NCBI GenBank assembly: GCA_916613615.1
Contig: OU744732.1
Location: 45,003,227 to 45,067,226, forward strand
Source of the DNA: Steromphala cineraria
Taxonomy: Eukaryota > Mollusca > Gastropoda > Trochida > Trochidae
Direction: 5' to 3'
DNA length: 64,000 bases
Positions 59,582-64,000 of the stretch are shown here, piece after piece. The notes below the pieces were generated by a model that did not search any database, was not told the DNA's origin, and was given only the letters and a program-made list of their open reading frames with translations. Position numbers and translations under genes: made by a program. The first letter of the stretch is position 1, and every line of letters begins with the position of its first letter.

Positions 59582-60080
59582 TCAATGGATTTCTTGTCCC
59601 CAAAAAACTATAAAAATTCCACCATATTCATCACTTAAGGAAAATCCCGATTGAGTGATAGTGGTTATAAAGATGCGGAGATCATCTTGGACTACATCTC
59701 GAATTACAGGTCTAGATTTCTGCCCAACGTTTGGAATGTGCATCCCTTCTCCGAAGGATGCCCTACATGAATCAAGAATCAAAATAAGGGACATATTTCT
59801 GTGCACAGTATCCCCACTCCCCCTATCAAAGTGATGAATCAAGGTTTAAATTTTTTTTAAAGCCTGTCGAAAATGTTTTGCTGTTTTCCTAGGCACACCC
59901 TCAAAAGAGATTTTGATCAAGTGAGTCCGTCCTGAAAAGGTGTGAGCAATCTTGAACCCTATCTTTCAGTCATATCATGCATGTTCAATTTGTCTAGTGA
60001 CTATGGTTTGCAACATACCCTTAACATGTATTGACATCCTGGGATAACTAGCGAACATTGATACAGCCGTGTCCCAGATG
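59582..60080 (-). pseudogene. Unrecognised broken coding sequence
   Basis: One frame on the minus strand reads like protein for about 165 residues with only three stops. It begins ESAIWDTAVSMFASYPRMS, passes KISFEGVPRKTAKHFRQAL, and ends in an 86-residue open part with NMSLILILDSCRASFGEG and SLSDEYGGIFIVFWGQEIH. I do not recognise the family. SLILILDSCRA faintly recalls the caspase QACRG region but the context does not confirm it. It could be a decayed gene or part of a transposable element. Confidence 0.35.
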
Positions 60081-60241
60081 GCACTTTCAACCAGAGAACA
60101 CTGAAAATACCTGAAGGAATTCTAACGGGATTTACAGCTATTTGAATGGGCTCGATCTAAATTAATTACCTTGTGTATAAACTGCTGTTTGAGAGGCATT
60201 TTATAAGTTGGGAATATCAAGATGACAAGGATATTTAATGA

Positions 60242-60353
60242 TGATCATCTTCTTTATTGTAGAAAGTAGCGACGTTTTGGTATAGATCCTGATATGCATG
60301 AAAACGATATAAGGATCTATACCGAAACGTCGCTATTTCGAGAATAAAGAAGT
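60242..60353. repeat. Fold-back repeat
   Basis: GATCATCTTCTTTATTGTAG, TAGCGACGTTTTGGTATAGA, TCCT is followed after about 25 nt by its complement (AGGATCTATACCGAAACGTC, GCTA, AATAAAGAAGTTGATCAT). Arms of about 45 bp. Confidence 0.7.
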
Positions 60354-60397
60354 TGATCATCCATGAAACTCATTCTCTTCTTGATATGAACTGGGCA

Positions 60398-60562
60398 ACC
60401 TCCCCGTGTCACACCAAAAGACGATAAAGGAAGGGAGTTGTTGCTTCCTTGCTTGACACTCAGCATTATAAGGGTAGAACATCACTTGAACTGGCTGTCG
60501 GGTGCCGTGGGCACACAAAGAATTTCAAATTTACTTTGTAATGAGGACAATAGAGAATTCTT
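60398..60562 (+). mobile_element. tRNA-derived SINE body, copy 4
   Basis: AAAAGACGATAAAGGAAGGG then AGTTGTTGCTTCCTTGCTTG, ACACTCAGCATTATAAGGG, GGCTGTCGGGTGCCGTGGG and tail GGACAATAGAGAATTC. The tRNA-like head is missing. Confidence 0.7.
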
Positions 60563-62007
60563 ATCATTAATATATTTATAAATCCTCATCAGTCCCTGTC
60601 CAGATCTGTATATCGGATTCAGGCAGATATACTATACCAATAGAGAAAACATTAGCCATTTTCAAGAAATAGTTTTCCATTTTTATAATCGTATATGATT
60701 TGTTATTATTTTAAAGTTATATTTATGTTGCAAAAAGAATATATATATAGCAAATTCTTTTATATGACTTTTGTCAATACCTTTGAACCAATTAGATAAA
60801 TATATTTAACAAATTCCAATATATTAACGATATTTCTACAAAGTTATCGTAAGATATAAAACAATTACTGTTATTGATTATGCAGAAGCAGATAGATCAA
60901 GGTGATAAACTGTTCTGTTGCATGTTGGTATAGATAACCAGGAAAACTCTTCTTGCAAGCCTATAACCTCGAGATTATATATACATTTTATATAATGTCC
61001 CTGCAATAACCTTGGTCAGAAATCGGGGTATTTACAGTGGTTGCTTTAACGGGGTTTTGTTGTACCTTTGTCTCTAATTTCACAAAAAAAAATCAAATAC
61101 AACACACACAAACAAAAATCCGGAGACACTTATATTTTAAATATGTGACCTCAAATGTTGACTTTGTGAAGAGGAAAACTGTAAAAATCGTATTTTGGAA
61201 AGGCGCATATGGCCAAATTTCATGTATTTTAAAAAACTTATTAGGCCTACTCAACTTCAACTTGCACTATCCGTCGGATTTTAATAGCAACGTATTGACA
61301 ATAAAATAAAAGAACGATTATACCGTCTGATTCCTATGCAGTTATACTTCCGCTTGCGATCGCCCGCATTCATTAGCTGTCACCATGAAAGAGTGAGCTA
61401 AGATCGTGTTCGTATTCATCGTTTAAATATATGATCATAAACAATTGAGATGAGATATAAAACCTGAGCCATACTATTTTCTTTTCATAATTTTTACTAC
61501 AGTATATATTGATGTAGTAATGGTTCAGTTAAAGTTTATATAAGCAACACATAACAATTTTTTTGTAATTTATATCAACAGTAAATACTTTTGACTTATT
61601 CAAAACACATATTTAACTTGTTTTGTTTCATCAAGCATTTAAATAAAATAAAATTAATTAAATTCTATTTATTTTTCTAGTTTCACATCTCTAAAGCTTT
61701 TCTTCTAAAATTAACCTCGTTTGACAAGTCGAGTGGTTGTGAATGTGAATTGAAAACTTAAACAAAATATAATAAAATGAATAAAAGCTTCAATCAAAAT
61801 TGTGAAATCCATGTACAAAATTTTGGTCTCAAGAACTATTTTTTTATGAAGAGGCCCGAATTCCCATAGCGGTACGCTGTCAAGCGTAAAAACAAAAGCG
61901 TTACCTCCCTTTGGTACAGAAATGATAACAAGTTGACAAAACTTAACAGTCCACTTCACGCTGTGTTTACCTTGTCCACTGTTGTCATCGCATGAAGAGA
62001 AGCTTTT
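60563..62007. other. AT-rich stretch before the P450 gene
   Basis: No coding sequence recognised. The frame at 61037-61309 has no known motif. TTACCTCCCTTTGG lies at 61901. The last part is presumably the promoter of the gene at 62054. Confidence 0.4.
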
Positions 62008-62014
62008 TATAAAT
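62008..62014 (+). promoter_or_regulatory. TATA box of the P450-like gene
   Basis: TATAAAT lies 46 bp before the ATG at 62054, which would give a 5'UTR of about 15-20 nt. Spacing is plausible but the site is unproven. Confidence 0.35.
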
Positions 62015-62053
62015 TCGGGAACAAGTGAAACTAATTGATTGTGAAATCTAAGA

Positions 62054-62230
62054 ATGGATCATCTCGTAACGAACCTTCCCACTGTCATAAAAACAGTCTT
62101 CATCGTCAGTGTTGGGTATTTGATAGTTAAAACTGTCAAGGCTGCTATCAAATATATGAAATGGAGAAGAATGTTCAGCGGAATTCCGAGAGACGATTCG
62201 TTTAGCATATTCTTTGGGACACTTCATAAG
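62054..62230 (+). CDS. Cytochrome P450 (CYP4-like), first exon only
   Basis: 59 residues from ATG (AAGAATGG context) to CACAAG-type end CTTCATAAG|GTAATA, phase 0. A hydrophobic helix (about 10-32, TVFIVSVGYLIVKTV) is followed by basic KYMKWRRM and then FSGIPRDDSFSIFFGTLHK. The latter fits the proline hinge and first strand of a microsomal P450 (FPGPP...FGHLH). The protein would be ER-anchored and oxidise lipids or xenobiotics. The rest of the gene, including the haem-binding Cys loop, must lie downstream. I found no second exon before 64000. Calling it CYP4-like is inference from this short N-terminus. Confidence 0.5.
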
Positions 62231-63140
62231 GTAATAATTGATTTTTAATGTGAAAAACAACATTTTAAAATTTTGTCATTCTTTAAATGAATTAAGACTA
62301 CTAAAATGAGAAAAAATGGGCATAAGTCTTCTAGATGTGATGTGAATGTAAATGTGTTATTTATGTAAGTCCATGAACATTTCTGGATACAATCAGGAAT
62401 TCATGTGTATGGAATTAATGCAATATAGGATTTTAACCATTATATTTTTGATAGTTAGGAAATTTATACAGTGTTATATGAGGTCGCAAGTTGGTCTTGT
62501 ATGTAAGTATAAGCTATTCTGGACATATATATAATATACATCATTGTTCTAAGCACACCTTAGTTTGTGCTTATACATATATTTATATTAACTAGTTATA
62601 TGTACTGGACTAATTGAGATCATGCAAAGTGAACCATTCACAAACTTTGATATATAAAAGAACAATTTTTAGGTAAGACTATTAAACAGAAGAAATGTAT
62701 TAACTCTTCACGCTCTGTTGCATAAGAAGATGATATGGTACTTATATAGGTTAGATAATAAGCCCTCAGAGATTCCTTACATAAGTGGCATCGGTGGATT
62801 GAAGAACTATGCATGAACAACCCTAGAAATTTTAAAGAATAAAAACTTACAACATTTACAAAATTATGAAATATCAAAAACTCAATTTTAAAGGGATTGC
62901 CTGAATAGTAATACTGTTGAATATAACAATCATAATAGTTGAAAATTTAAATATTTCTTGTACATTGTTTTAAAATTTACAACACTTAATCAAAAGATTT
63001 ATGAGGTATGATATTTCTTAAGTGTACGGTTTATCAAGACTGAATTCTCTTAAGTTTGTTGAATAAAAAACTCACCATTTGTGTGTGATAAGACAGCCTT
63101 ACAAAGCTCATCATATAAATAAATTCATTATAACACTTAT
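62231..63140 (+). other. Presumed intron 1 of the P450-like gene
   Basis: AT-rich and without coding motifs. It may extend beyond the window. Confidence 0.35.
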
Positions 63141-63144
63141 GAGA

Positions 63145-64000
63145 ACTAGGACTGCCACGGCAGTACTTAATTAGGTCTTCAAGATTCCTGTTTTACCTTC
63201 ACATACTGTTTGACCTTTACATGCATGTTTGACCTTCACATGCATGTTTGTTAAAGAGGGATCAAACATACCCAGCAAAACACCACTTTTTAAAATGCAA
63301 AGTTTGACCCTTCCTCCTGACCGGAAATGACTGTTCGCGAGCGATTTTATTCTTTTATCTTGAAGACCTTGCTAATGTCTAGCCCTCATGCAAAAATCAT
63401 TCAATTCTATGGTCTGGTTTTTGAGTTATCTGCCCTTGAAGTTTGCGATTTTGAGCAAAGTTTTAAAATTAAAAAAAAAAAAAGTATTTCGAATTTTTAA
63501 ATTTCAAGCCAAACTTGTTATAGGCTAATGTATCAGCTACATTATGTGTAAGTTTCAACCTTCTGGTATCAGTAGTTGCCGAGTGGTGATTCCTCAAAAG
63601 CGCATGGGGTCGGACCAGTTGTTAAAAAGTCCTTGAAAAGTGCTTTAAATCAAGATAGCGGCCAAACCACGTGCCCTAGGAATTCGTCATGATTTAGTTT
63701 TTTTCATTATTTTTCATTGCGCATCTTTTAAAAAAAATTCAAGTCTCTAAGTGCATTTTGAAAAAAAAAATCAATGTTAAAATTTCGATTTTGGATTCGA
63801 ACTGGACCTTTTACGTGCCGGTCGATTTTGCCCAAAAGCTTAGCATGTCGATTCCAGGGTAAGGGGTATCTTCATACCAAGTTTGGTCGAATTTGGAGCA
63901 GTCGTTTGAGCTGTAGCTCGTTCACAAAAAAAGTACAAATAATAACTAGGACTGCCGCGGCAGTACTTAGGTCTTCAAGATTCCTGTTTGACCTTCACAT
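63145..64000. repeat. Large dispersed or tandem repeat reaching the window end
   Basis: AGGACTGCCACGGCAGTACT with AGGTCTTCAAGATTCCTGTT at 63148 recurs at 63948 (AGGACTGCCGCGGCAGTACT, same continuation to CCTTCACAT). So an ~800-bp unit starts again, or two direct repeats flank the segment. The start is itself palindromic (ACTGCCRCGGCAGT). TTTGACCTTCACATGCATG is repeated at 63210-63250. No coding content. Confidence 0.6.

Noticed and set aside
59582..59842. A caspase-like gene
   Set aside because: SLILILDSCRA only vaguely recalls the caspase active-site region. The His motif and normal p20/p10 order are not seen.

Overview
The window is animal nuclear DNA: AT-rich, with GT-AG introns, tRNA-derived SINEs, LINE ends, many MITEs and relic Tc1-like transposons. 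Two things point to a marine gastropod, probably an abalone-like vetigastropod. One is a secreted GH9 cellulase with family-2 carbohydrate-binding modules. The other is fragments resembling a dispersed repeat I recall from abalone DNA (runs of GAGTGAGTGAG followed by GCCGCTTGGGCAATATT). The species itself is inferred.

Layout. 1-15 kb holds transposon remains: a TTAA-flanked MITE family, a 1.23-kb element with perfect inverted termini nested in one of these MITEs, LINE 3' ends, and a Tc1-like relic inserted in a fold-back repeat. An intron-free class A GPCR coding region lies at 15235-16368 (+). A LINE tail, a SINE, more MITEs and two further Tc1-like relics follow up to 24.4 kb. The main gene runs from 26567 to 49461 (+). 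It is a 15-exon endo-glucanase gene that I could splice completely: signal peptide, CBM2, Thr-rich linker, CBM2, Thr-rich linker, GH9, 827 residues in one frame. A TATA box and a poly(A) signal frame it. A two-exon BTB-BACK-PHR gene is at 51980-53483 (-), with a 20-bp minisatellite just upstream. From 54 to 62 kb there is little beyond fold-back repeats, one SINE and an unrecognised pseudogene-like reading frame. At 62054 (+) a probable cytochrome P450 (CYP4-like) gene begins with its membrane-anchor exon and runs out of the window.

The genes look like independent neighbours with no shared pathway. The cellulase would be secreted into the gut to break down algal or plant beta-glucans, with the CBMs holding the enzyme on the substrate.

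The most unusual signal is inside the cellulase gene. The 3' end of an exon together with its splice donor has been copied in tandem into the following intron after exons 4, 10 and 12, and possibly 13. After exon 10 this gives six extra units of exactly 111 bp. Each carries a 42-nt acceptor-to-donor block that is phase-compatible with the real splice junction, and five of the six are open. This could add 14-residue units by alternative splicing, or it could be a neutral relic. RNA data would decide.
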